From Bordetella parapertussis (GTDB lineage: Bacteria; Pseudomonadota; Gammaproteobacteria; Burkholderiales; Burkholderiaceae_B): 23,681 nt of DNA. Shown piece after piece: positions 7,528-15,194 of the stretch. Made by a program: the position numbers and the translations under genes. The stretch is from the NCBI GenBank assembly GCA_945862495.1, contig CAMAYM010000036.1, positions 1 through 23,681 on the forward strand, in the 5' to 3' direction. The notes beneath the pieces were generated by a model, which saw nothing but the letters and a program-made list of their open reading frames with translations, made no database searches and had not been told where the DNA came from. Each line of letters begins with the position of its first letter. The first letter of the stretch is position 1.

Positions 7528-9045
7528 ATGAAAGCAAGTGTGAAATATATCCTTGCGCTTGATCAAGGCACCACGAGCTCGCGTGCGATTCTCTTTGATG
7601 AAAACGGCGCTATCGTAGATTCGGCACAAAAAGAGTATGCGCAACACTTTCCCCAACCGGGTTGGGTTGAACACGATGCGCTGGATATCTGGGTAACGCA
7701 ACGCGAGGTGACACAAGCGCTCATCCAACGCTGTTCAAGCCCTGAAAATATTGCTGCGCTTGCGATCACGAACCAACGCGAGACTACTGTCCTATGGGAC
7801 CGACAAACAGGCCAACCTGTTGGACCTGCGATCGTCTGGCAGGACCGTCGTACGGCGGATCAATGTGCCACGCTGCGACAACAAGGTCTCACCGACTTGA
7901 TCCAAGCCAAGACAGGACTGGTGCTTGATGCCTATTTTTCGGGGACCAAGCTGGCTTGGCTGCTGGATAACGTCGAAGGTGCGCGGTTGCGCGCCGAGCG
8001 TGGTGAACTCGCGTTCGGCACCATTGACAGTTGGCTCGTCTGGAATTTGACAGCAGGTCGTAGCCACATCACGGATGTGAGTAATGCCTCTCGCACGCTG
8101 CTGTTTAATTTGCATACCCTAGACTGGGATGACGAACTCCTAAAGATACTGAATATCCCCCGCGAGGTATTGCCTAAGGTCGTTCCCAGTGCGGGTCAAT
8201 TGGCGCAAACAGAAGCATCCGTTCTAGGACATGTGATCCCGATCACTGCAATGATCGGAGATCAGCAGGCCGCCACCTTTGGGCAAGGATGTTTTGAGCC
8301 TGGTATGGCAAAAAACACCTATGGGACAGGGTGCTTTATGTTGCTCAATACAGGCTCTCAGCCCGTCACGAGTCACAATCATTTACTTACAACTGTTGGC
8401 TGGCAACGTGCGGATGCGAAGCATTCCGAACTCCACACGACATACTGTTTGGAGGCCTCAGTCTTTATGGGAGGGGCCACCATCCAATGGTTACGTGATG
8501 GCCTCAACATCATTCAAACGGCCGCCGAAGTTGAAGCACTGGCACAAAGCGTGCCTGATGTGGGGGACACCTATCTGGTACCTGCGTTCACCGGGCTTGG
8601 TGCGCCCTATTGGGATGGACATGCGAGAGGTACCCTGATCGGCATGACGCGGGGGACAACCAAGGCACACATCGCCCGCGCTTCGCTTGAAGCGATTGCC
8701 CTTCAAGTGGCGGATGTGTTTGAAGCGATGGAAAAAGATGCAGGCTTGACCCTGACGGAGTTACGTGTCGATGGTGGCGCCTCAAAAAATAATTTGTTAC
8801 TCCAGATGCAGGCCAATATTCTCGGTGTGCCAGTTGTCCGTCCAAAAATCGTTGAGACAACCGCACTGGGTGCCGCGTATCTAGGGGGACTGGCAGTAGG
8901 CCTCTGGTCGGACACGCACGTGATTTCTGAGCTCTGGCAAGAAGACAGACGTTTTGAACCACAGTGGTCGCATGCAGAGCGCACGGTCAAACGAACGCGC
9001 TGGCATCAAGCGGTCGAGCGGGCCAAGTCTTGGTCTGAGGAATAA
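7528..9045 (+). CDS. glpK: Glycerol kinase
   Basis: A 505-residue FGGY-family kinase that phosphorylates glycerol to sn-glycerol 3-phosphate with ATP in the cytoplasm. The phosphate-binding motif DQGTTSSR is at residues 12-19. ITNQRETTVLWD at 80-91 and the PGWVEHD segment at 44-50 contribute to the glycerol site, and IGDQQAATFGQGCF carries the catalytic aspartate. The KNTYGTGCFML and RVDGGASKNN segments near the C-terminal half complete the family pattern. Length matches (about 500). An AAGGA sequence lies upstream of the ATG. glpD follows 9 bases after the stop, forming an operon. No glycerol facilitator (glpF) or repressor (glpR) is adjacent. Confidence 0.97.
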   Translation: MKASVKYILALDQGTTSSRAILFDENGAIVDSAQKEYAQHFPQPGWVEHDALDIWVTQREVTQALIQRCSSPENIAALAITNQRETTVLWDRQTGQPVGPAIVWQDRRTADQCATLRQQGLTDLIQAKTGLVLDAYFSGTKLAWLLDNVEGARLRAERGELAFGTIDSWLVWNLTAGRSHITDVSNASRTLLFNLHTLDWDDELLKILNIPREVLPKVVPSAGQLAQTEASVLGHVIPITAMIGDQQAATFGQGCFEPGMAKNTYGTGCFMLLNTGSQPVTSHNHLLTTVGWQRADAKHSELHTTYCLEASVFMGGATIQWLRDGLNIIQTAAEVEALAQSVPDVGDTYLVPAFTGLGAPYWDGHARGTLIGMTRGTTKAHIARASLEAIALQVADVFEAMEKDAGLTLTELRVDGGASKNNLLLQMQANILGVPVVRPKIVETTALGAAYLGGLAVGLWSDTHVISELWQEDRRFEPQWSHAERTVKRTRWHQAVERAKSWSEE

Positions 9046-9054
9046 AATATCTCA

Positions 9055-10683
9055 ATGATGCATGCACAAAAAAGTTCAGCGCACCACGCAACGCCCTCTG
9101 CGCCAATTGCGACCGAGCGACGAACACTGTTGTCTCAACTCGAACGCGAAACGCCCTTTGATCTGGCCATCATCGGTGGGGGGGCTACAGGACTGGGCTT
9201 GGCACTTGACGCGGCCAAGCGCGGCTATTCAGTTGTACTCATAGAAGCGGCAGACTTTGCCAAGGGTACGTCCTCGCGCTCGACCAAACTTGTGCACGGT
9301 GGTGTGCGCTATCTTGCGCAGGGCAACATCTCTTTGGTCTACGAAGCCCTGCACGAGCGCGCCACACTTTTGCATAATGCACCACATCTTGCGCGCGCCT
9401 TATCCTTTGTCATGCCCTGTTATCGATTTTGGGAACAGCCGTTTTATGGCATCGGTTTGCTTGTGTACGATCTACTGGCTGGCCGTCGCAGTCTGGGACG
9501 CACCCGTTTTCACGGTGTCACAGCGACGCAATCTGAACTCCCTAATATCAACGCTCAGGGACTCAAAGGCTCGGTTCAGTATTGGGATGGTCAATTTGAT
9601 GATGCGCGACTCGCGCTCGCACTTGCCCGAACGGCCGCCCAGCAAGGGGCGATGCTCATCAACTACTGTCGCGCCGTCGAACTCCTGCATGATACAGAGA
9701 ATCGGGTTAACGGCATTCTTGCCCAAGACGTAGAGACGGGTTTGCCCTACACCATTCAAGCACAATGCGTCGTGAACGCGACAGGTGTCTGGGTTGATGA
9801 AATCCGTCACTTGGATGATGAGGCACGTGGCGATAAGACGCAGACCATGGTCGCACCGAGTCAGGGTGTACATGTGGTCGTAGATCGGGAGTTCCTTCCG
9901 GGAGAAAATGCGCTCATCGTCCCGCACACAAGCGATGGACGCGTCCTGTTTGCCGTCCCTTGGCTAGGCAAGGTCATCCTTGGCACAACAGACACACCGC
10001 GACAAGATCTCAGCGTGGAACCTGAACCCTTCCAAGAAGAACTTGCGTTCATTTTGCGCGAAGCCGGCAAGTACTTGCAACGCGCACCAGCACGCGCGGA
10101 CATTAAAAGTATCTGGGTAGGACTACGACCTTTAGTCAAACCCCCAACCGACGCAGCGGGCAATACCAAGAAAATCAGTCGAGAGCACACCGTGCTGATC
10201 AGTCCAGGCCAATTAGTGACCGTTACCGGTGGCAAATGGACGACCTATCGTGCCATGGCGCAGGATGTACTCAAGCACTGCATTGATGCCAAGCTTCTCA
10301 AAGACAAAGCACCCTGCTCCACCGAACGGCTTGCGCTTGTCGGCGCCCAATCAGGACAAGCTGTTGCGCACGCGATGCACGAGACGCCTGGGCTGGCTGC
10401 CTATGGAGATGAAGCAGGTGCTGTCTCATCACTCCCAGGCTCGGCACAGCACCTTGGAGGTGGTCTGACAGCTGCTATGGTGCGTTTTGCTGTGCGCTAC
10501 GAATACGCGCGAACGGTTGAGGATGTATTGGCAAGACGCTCGCGCTTGCTGTTTTTAGATGCGCGTTTAGCGGGATCGATTGCGCCAGCAGTCAGTGCCA
10601 TCATCCAAGAAGAAACGGGCCGAGATCCAGAGCTCGCGGCGTTTATGGCGCTCGCCGCACACTACGCACACTTGCCAGACTAA
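9055..10683 (+). CDS. glpD: Glycerol-3-phosphate dehydrogenase (FAD, aerobic)
   Basis: A 542-residue membrane-associated flavoprotein that oxidises glycerol 3-phosphate to dihydroxyacetone phosphate and passes electrons to ubiquinone. The FAD-binding motif IIGGGATGLGLALDAAKRG is at residues 39-57. The KGTSSRSTKLVHGGVRYL block follows at about 79-96 and is diagnostic for GlpD. The VPWLGKVILGTTDTP block lies in the middle and VTVTGGKWTTYR in the C-terminal half. About 30 residues precede the Rossmann fold, somewhat more than in E. coli. ATG codons at 9055 and 9058 are both possible. It completes the glpK-glpD pathway and ends 5 bases before the end of the convergent GMC oxidoreductase gene, leaving no room for a separate terminator. 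Confidence 0.97.
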   Translation: MMHAQKSSAHHATPSAPIATERRTLLSQLERETPFDLAIIGGGATGLGLALDAAKRGYSVVLIEAADFAKGTSSRSTKLVHGGVRYLAQGNISLVYEALHERATLLHNAPHLARALSFVMPCYRFWEQPFYGIGLLVYDLLAGRRSLGRTRFHGVTATQSELPNINAQGLKGSVQYWDGQFDDARLALALARTAAQQGAMLINYCRAVELLHDTENRVNGILAQDVETGLPYTIQAQCVVNATGVWVDEIRHLDDEARGDKTQTMVAPSQGVHVVVDREFLPGENALIVPHTSDGRVLFAVPWLGKVILGTTDTPRQDLSVEPEPFQEELAFILREAGKYLQRAPARADIKSIWVGLRPLVKPPTDAAGNTKKISREHTVLISPGQLVTVTGGKWTTYRAMAQDVLKHCIDAKLLKDKAPCSTERLALVGAQSGQAVAHAMHETPGLAAYGDEAGAVSSLPGSAQHLGGGLTAAMVRFAVRYEYARTVEDVLARRSRLLFLDARLAGSIAPAVSAIIQEETGRDPELAAFMALAAHYAHLPD

Positions 10684-10688
10684 GGCAC

Positions 10689-12287
10689 TCAGGTGGCAGC
10701 CGCATCCGCCAAGATCAAATCGGCACCACGCTCGGCGACCATCATCACAGGCGACTGGGTGTTACCCGATACCATTGCAGGCATGACGGAAGCATCCACG
10801 ATCCGCAGGCCTTGCAAGCCCTTAAAGCGCAACCTCACATCCACAACGGCCTGTTCGTCCGAGCCCATCCGACACGTGCCGATTGGATGATAAATAGTCT
10901 GACCGTTCGCGCGGGCGAAATCTAGCCATTGTTCATCTGTCTCCACACTCGGACCCGGACTCATTTCAACCTCAATGAAATTGGATAACGCAGGCCGACT
11001 CACAATTTGACGCGCGACTTTCATGCCATCGATCAAAGTCTGACGATCCGCTTGCGTCGCTAAAAAATTAGGTCGGATCGCGGGACCTTGAGCAGGATCG
11101 TTTGATTTGCAGTGAATGCTTCCTTGTGAAGTCGGTCGCAAACCCGCTACCCCCATCGTCATCCCTGGGGCATTGTCCAATTTGCGAATCGCCGCATTCG
11201 CATAACTCGCATGCATAAAGAAATATTGCACATCAGGTGTCACACTCTGTGGTTGCGTTTTCACAAAACCATGCACCAAACCTGTACCGAGGGTGAGTAA
11301 ACCTTTTTTACGGGTAAAGTATTGAAGCGCCGCTACCCCCAACCGCCAGCCTTGCGCAAGTTCATTTAAAGTCTGCGTATTTTTGACCCGCCAGTTCATC
11401 CGCGTCGCAAAATGATCAATGTAGTTCTCTCCGACTCGCGGTGCCGCATACACGAGAGGTATACCGAGTTTCTGCAACAAGTCCGGATTGCCGATACCCG
11501 AAAGCTCAAGCAACTGGGGGGTTTGTACGGCGCCAGCGGCGAGAATGACCTCGCGCTGCGCAAGCACTGTATGCACTTCGCCTTTCCTACGATAGGTCAC
11601 GCCGGTACAGCGACCCTCCGCCACATTGACCTTTGTGACCAAGGCGCCCGTGCGAATCGTCAAGTTTTTACGTTGGCGAACGGGGTTGAGATAACCCTCC
11701 ACGACGCTCCAGCGCTGACCGTCTTTTTGGGCGACTTGGTAATAACCAAACCCTTCTTGGGTGCGACCGTTATAGTCTTGGCTTAATGGCTGTCCGTCTT
11801 GTTCAGCCGCTTGTAACAACGCATGTGCGAGTGGGTAGCGCTCACTAACTTGGTGAATATGCATGGGCCCGCCTTTGCCGCGCGCCTCGTCACCAGGCAA
11901 ATAGGTTTCCATTTTTTTAAAATATGGTGCAACATCTTGCGCCGACCAACCCGTTGCGCCAAGTGCCGCCCAGTGGTCGTAATCTTCAGGCTGCCCATGG
12001 ACATAAATCATCCCATTGATCAGACTCGAGCCTCCCAAACCTTTACCACGCGGAATTGCGATTTTGCGCCCTAGCGTATTGTCCTCGGGTTCGGTTTCGA
12101 AACGCCAGTTGTAGACCGGATCGTTAAGAAGCTTAGTAAAGCCCGCAGGGATTTTGATCCACATACTATCGGGCTCACCGCCTGCCTCAAGCATCAGAAC
12201 GGTATAGCGTCCATTTGCTGTCAAGCGATTCGCCAGCACACAGGCCGCCGTGCCGCCGCCAACAATCACGTAGTCGAACTGTTCCAT
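10689..12287 (-). CDS. GMC-family FAD oxidoreductase (choline/alcohol dehydrogenase-like)
   Basis: A 532-residue glucose-methanol-choline flavoprotein. The N-terminal dinucleotide motif is GGGTAACVLA at 10-19, where the third glycine of GxGxxG is alanine (A15). The GMC signatures follow: GKGLGGSSLINGMIYVHG near 80-100 and the second signature GAVQTPQLLELSGIG in the middle. The catalytic pair is H467 (YHPIGTCRMG) and N509 (SGNTQSP). Members oxidise primary alcohols or polyols using an electron acceptor; BetA, AlkJ and sorbose dehydrogenase are relatives, and I cannot choose among them. I start at the ATG at 12287, which overlaps the AroE-like stop as TAATG; an in-frame upstream codon at 12332 would run back into that gene. 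The one-base overlap implies coupled translation and a shared pathway. Confidence 0.9.
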   Translation of the reverse strand: MEQFDYVIVGGGTAACVLANRLTANGRYTVLMLEAGGEPDSMWIKIPAGFTKLLNDPVYNWRFETEPEDNTLGRKIAIPRGKGLGGSSLINGMIYVHGQPEDYDHWAALGATGWSAQDVAPYFKKMETYLPGDEARGKGGPMHIHQVSERYPLAHALLQAAEQDGQPLSQDYNGRTQEGFGYYQVAQKDGQRWSVVEGYLNPVRQRKNLTIRTGALVTKVNVAEGRCTGVTYRRKGEVHTVLAQREVILAAGAVQTPQLLELSGIGNPDLLQKLGIPLVYAAPRVGENYIDHFATRMNWRVKNTQTLNELAQGWRLGVAALQYFTRKKGLLTLGTGLVHGFVKTQPQSVTPDVQYFFMHASYANAAIRKLDNAPGMTMGVAGLRPTSQGSIHCKSNDPAQGPAIRPNFLATQADRQTLIDGMKVARQIVSRPALSNFIEVEMSPGPSVETDEQWLDFARANGQTIYHPIGTCRMGSDEQAVVDVRLRFKGLQGLRIVDASVMPAMVSGNTQSPVMMVAERGADLILADAAAT

Positions 12288-13084
12288 TACTTTGCGACTC
12301 CCATAAAGTCCGCCATCAATTCGATCTGACATTCAAGCATCGGCAATCCAAACTGTATGCGACACCCTTTTTCCTGTGCCGCAGCCAGCAAGGGCGTCAG
12401 AGTGGGTGTCATGATAATTTCCGCAACGGTTTGTTCTGCGCTCAACCCACGCACATCAAAAGGAAATGGATCTTCTGGACGCATGCCCAAAGAGGTTGCG
12501 TTGATGACCAAATCGTAGCCCACAGGACTTGCGCCCACAGCCGCCATCGCGACCTTTGGGTACACGGCCTGCAGTCGCGTGATGATATCTTGTGCTTTTG
12601 CCTGCGTGCGGTTGTAGAGATCAAGTCGCGCCACACCTGCATCCGCGAGGGCAAAAGCAATCGCCTTGGCTGCGCCACCGGCCCCACTCAACAACACACG
12701 CAAATCCTTGGGCTCGATGCCGTGCTGACGCAAGCCCCCGACAAAACCTTGGCCATCTAAAATATCGCCAGATAGACTGCCGTCTGAATTGCGGCGCACG
12801 ATATTGACCGCTCCCACCATACGCGCTGCAGGGGTAATGTCATCGCACAAGTCGACCATCGCTGTTTTATGAGGGACCGTCGCGATCATGCCGCCAAAAT
12901 TCAAAATGCCGCGTAAGCCCTGCACAAAGGCAGGCAAGTTTTCTGAGGTCACATGCATGGGGACCAATACGCCATCCGTCCCTCTTTGATCGAAGACTTT
13001 ACGCATCGTTTGCGGTGTTTTGACCTGCGAGACAGGGTCGGCCACGATGCCATAGAGTCGCGTACTTCCTGTGATTTCCATCAT
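12287..13084 (-). CDS. Shikimate dehydrogenase-like protein (AroE family), altered substrate pocket
   Basis: A 265-residue two-domain dehydrogenase of the shikimate/quinate dehydrogenase family. The NADP-binding motif GAGGAAKAIA, NATSLGM and the catalytic K73 (VPHK), N94 (GAVN) and D110 (GDILDG) are all present. The two serines that hold the shikimate carboxylate in AroE (SxS in HSxSP) are replaced: the equivalent stretch QVKTP at 20-24 has valine and threonine. The conserved GDNTDG is GDILDG, and the C-terminal LVxQGA is LECQIE. I infer it is not the biosynthetic AroE but a paralogue for another hydroxy acid or polyol. It is co-transcribed with the GMC oxidoreductase, which it overlaps by one base. 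ATG codons at 13084 and 13081 are both possible. Confidence 0.85.
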   Translation of the reverse strand: MMEITGSTRLYGIVADPVSQVKTPQTMRKVFDQRGTDGVLVPMHVTSENLPAFVQGLRGILNFGGMIATVPHKTAMVDLCDDITPAARMVGAVNIVRRNSDGSLSGDILDGQGFVGGLRQHGIEPKDLRVLLSGAGGAAKAIAFALADAGVARLDLYNRTQAKAQDIITRLQAVYPKVAMAAVGASPVGYDLVINATSLGMRPEDPFPFDVRGLSAEQTVAEIIMTPTLTPLLAAAQEKGCRIQFGLPMLECQIELMADFMGVAK

Positions 13085-13132
13085 AATGTCAGCGTGTGAT
13101 TGATTTTCAGACTTTGATGCTGGAGTTTACCC

Positions 13133-14011
13133 ATGAAACGATTAAAAAGACTCGCCTGCGTTCTGTCGATTGCGCTCTTGCCAACGTTAGGTTTAGCTGC
13201 CCCCGTCCATCACCATACGTTTACCACGTCAGACGGGGTGCGCCTGCACTACATCGAAGCCGGACGTGGCGACAAAACAATTGTGCTGATTCCTGGTTGG
13301 TTAATGCCCGCTGCGGTATTTGAAAAACAATTTGAAGCGCTCTCCTCCTCATATCGCGTCTTAGCCCTAGATCCAAGATCGCAAGGGCTCTCGGAGGTCA
13401 CCACACTTTCTCACGCCCCCAAGCGTCGGATTCAAGACATCGCCGAATTTGTAAAGACCACCAAAGTAGGAGATTTTGTCCTAGCCGGCTGGTCACTGGG
13501 TGTGCTGGAATCGCTTGATTACGTCGCCAATTACAACCCTAAAGGTCTGCGGGGTCTGATTTTGATCGATAACTCTGTTGGTGAGGGCAAACCCCCTGCT
13601 GGGCGACGTTCGAATTTTGCTCAAACCATGAACGATCCCGTTAAGCGTGAGCAATATATGCGCACCTTTAGTCAGGACATTTATCGTAAAACGCCCCCGC
13701 CGTTATTAGCACAGGCTGTCTTAGATTCTGCGCTGCAAGCTGCGCCGGCTGTCGCGATCCAACTACTCAATCAGCCCTACCCCCGCACCTATTGGAGCGA
13801 AACGCTGCAAAAACAAAACGTGCCTGTGCTCTTTGCCATCAGGCCTTGGCTCAAAGGGCAGGGAGACGCACTACAAAAAAAACGTGCGCCCGATCTCATC
13901 ACCATCGCAATGTTTGACAAGGCCGGGCACGCATTATTTGTCGACGAACCTGAAAGTTTTAATCAGGCCGTTTTAAAATTTAGCCACCAAGCCTTCGCGC
14001 GTAAAAGATAA
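13133..14011 (+). CDS. Secreted alpha/beta-hydrolase
   Basis: A 292-residue alpha/beta-hydrolase with a Sec signal peptide (KRLKR, hydrophobic core, cleavage near residue 23 after LAA), so it should act in the periplasm or be released. The nucleophile elbow GWSLG at 119-123 gives S121, the oxyanion region is IPGWL at 53-57, and the catalytic histidine is H266 in KAGHALFVDEPESF. The LALDPRSQGLS stretch at 77-87 is common in non-haem haloperoxidase/esterase-like members. The acid residue is not certain from the sequence. A GGAG sequence sits about 8 bases before the ATG. It diverges from the AroE-like gene across a 48-base gap and converges on the secreted unknown gene. The substrate is unknown, with an ester or lactone most likely. 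Confidence 0.88.
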   Translation: MKRLKRLACVLSIALLPTLGLAAPVHHHTFTTSDGVRLHYIEAGRGDKTIVLIPGWLMPAAVFEKQFEALSSSYRVLALDPRSQGLSEVTTLSHAPKRRIQDIAEFVKTTKVGDFVLAGWSLGVLESLDYVANYNPKGLRGLILIDNSVGEGKPPAGRRSNFAQTMNDPVKREQYMRTFSQDIYRKTPPPLLAQAVLDSALQAAPAVAIQLLNQPYPRTYWSETLQKQNVPVLFAIRPWLKGQGDALQKKRAPDLITIAMFDKAGHALFVDEPESFNQAVLKFSHQAFARKR

Positions 14012-14045
14012 GCGTGTGGTGTGATGCGCGTGGAGTAATGTGCAT

Positions 14046-14079
14046 GGAATGATGCGCGCCAAAATTGGCGCAGCATTCC
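14046..14079. terminator. Strong hairpin between convergent genes, likely bidirectional terminator
   Basis: GCGCCAA and TTGGCGC form a perfect 7-bp stem with an AA loop; an outer GGAATG/CATTCC stem of 6 bp closes the structure with an asymmetric bulge (ATGC against AG). It ends at 14079, directly next to the stop codon of the minus-strand gene, and begins 34 bases after the plus-strand hydrolase gene. There is no long T-run on either side, so it may also act as a 3'-end stabiliser. Confidence 0.55.
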
Positions 14080-15162
14080 TTAGTTTTGACGACGCACAAC
14101 CTGAACGTTGCTTCGCTCGTTGGTTTTGTTGTAACTGAAGGCAAAGGGCAAGGGCTTGACGTTTGTCGACTCACGGTAGGCTTTGGCAAGCGACTCTTGC
14201 TTTTTACGATTAAACAACTCGTGGGGATACAAGAATCCGCCATATAAATTTACCGGCCCGATCTCAGCCAAATAGGTGTAGTTCAGACCTGTTTCATCCT
14301 GCACCACCATGGTGGCGTTGGCCACCAAAATATCGCGCATCACAGAAAAATAGGTTTCCTGCAAAAGATGGGAGGCGGCTTTGATCAACACGGGATTTTT
14401 AGCCTCGCGTGCGAGCCATTTGCGCATCGGTTCGTTCTGACTCAAGCTCGCATCCGACAAGTCCAAGCTAACGTAATCTAGCGTAACAGGCTTGCCCGCC
14501 TTGCTAAGCACCAACCGCACTGACTTCCATTGTCCCGCTGTACTTTTAACAAAGTCGCCGGACTGTTCATCGTACACAATGGGAAAAATGTCCATGACAT
14601 CATACCCAGAGTAAAGCGCAAACGTTGACAAAATCGTCGTCACACCGATCGGCGCAAACTGGTCGCGCTGGTCTTCATTTAAATCATCTGTTCGGAAAAA
14701 GGCCAGTCGGCTGAACTTCATCCATTCACGCATAAACTTAGCTTGAAAACCTTGCGCGCGCGCAGCGGGCATCGTAGCGAGTGTGACCGGAGCATTTGCT
14801 GCCTGCATCGCCACCATGACATAACGATCAGCGCTAGGAAACGCATGCGCAAGCGTCACAAAGTCAGGACCAGAGAACGGATAAAACACCGTGCCACCCG
14901 GCTTAGGAGCGATTTCTGCCGCAGCAAAATTTGTCAGTGGTTGTCCAATCGTTTTTTGATAAAAATCCCAGGCGCCATCCGCTTGTGTTTTGAGCGCACC
15001 TTGCAAAAAGGGAAAGGCTGGCGCGGGCTGCTGAGCCGTAGGCAAATAAAGCCCAAAGCCTTGCGTGGCAAACGCACTGCCGCTTGTCGCAAACATTCCA
15101 AACAGCAATAAGGCTGAAGCGGTTATAAGTTTTTTAATTATGCTCATCGGCCAACACTTCAT
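14080..15162 (-). CDS. Uncharacterised secreted protein with FYPFSGPDF motif
   Basis: I do not recognise a named function. The 360-residue protein begins with a Sec signal peptide (MSIIKKL, hydrophobic core, SAFA cleavage site), so it is exported; no lipobox cysteine is seen. Numbering from the inner Met, FYPFSGPDF is at 88-96, followed by AFPSADRYVMVAMQA; this block looks like the family hallmark and I recall it in unannotated proteobacterial proteins. The C-terminal third has NATMVVQDETGLNYTYL and a basic, asparagine-rich tail. No enzyme motif or further membrane helix is evident. The start is uncertain: ATG at 15162 has a GGGG sequence about 10 bases upstream, and ATG at 15147 gives a more typical signal peptide. 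It lies 32 bases after serS and is probably the last gene of that operon. Confidence 0.75.
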   Translation of the reverse strand: MKCWPMSIIKKLITASALLLFGMFATSGSAFATQGFGLYLPTAQQPAPAFPFLQGALKTQADGAWDFYQKTIGQPLTNFAAAEIAPKPGGTVFYPFSGPDFVTLAHAFPSADRYVMVAMQAANAPVTLATMPAARAQGFQAKFMREWMKFSRLAFFRTDDLNEDQRDQFAPIGVTTILSTFALYSGYDVMDIFPIVYDEQSGDFVKSTAGQWKSVRLVLSKAGKPVTLDYVSLDLSDASLSQNEPMRKWLAREAKNPVLIKAASHLLQETYFSVMRDILVANATMVVQDETGLNYTYLAEIGPVNLYGGFLYPHELFNRKKQESLAKAYRESTNVKPLPFAFSYNKTNERSNVQVVRRQN

Positions 15163-15194
15163 GACGTAAGTACCCCATCAAAACGAAAGAAAAA

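Noticed and set aside
12288..12332. Longer N-terminus for the GMC oxidoreductase
   Set aside because: The extra 15 residues lie inside the AroE-like gene and precede the standard GMC start; the TAATG overlap favours 12287.
14017..14060. Possible short tandem repeat (GATGCGCG seen twice)
   Set aside because: Only two imperfect copies with different spacers; the downstream part is explained by the hairpin at 14046-14079.
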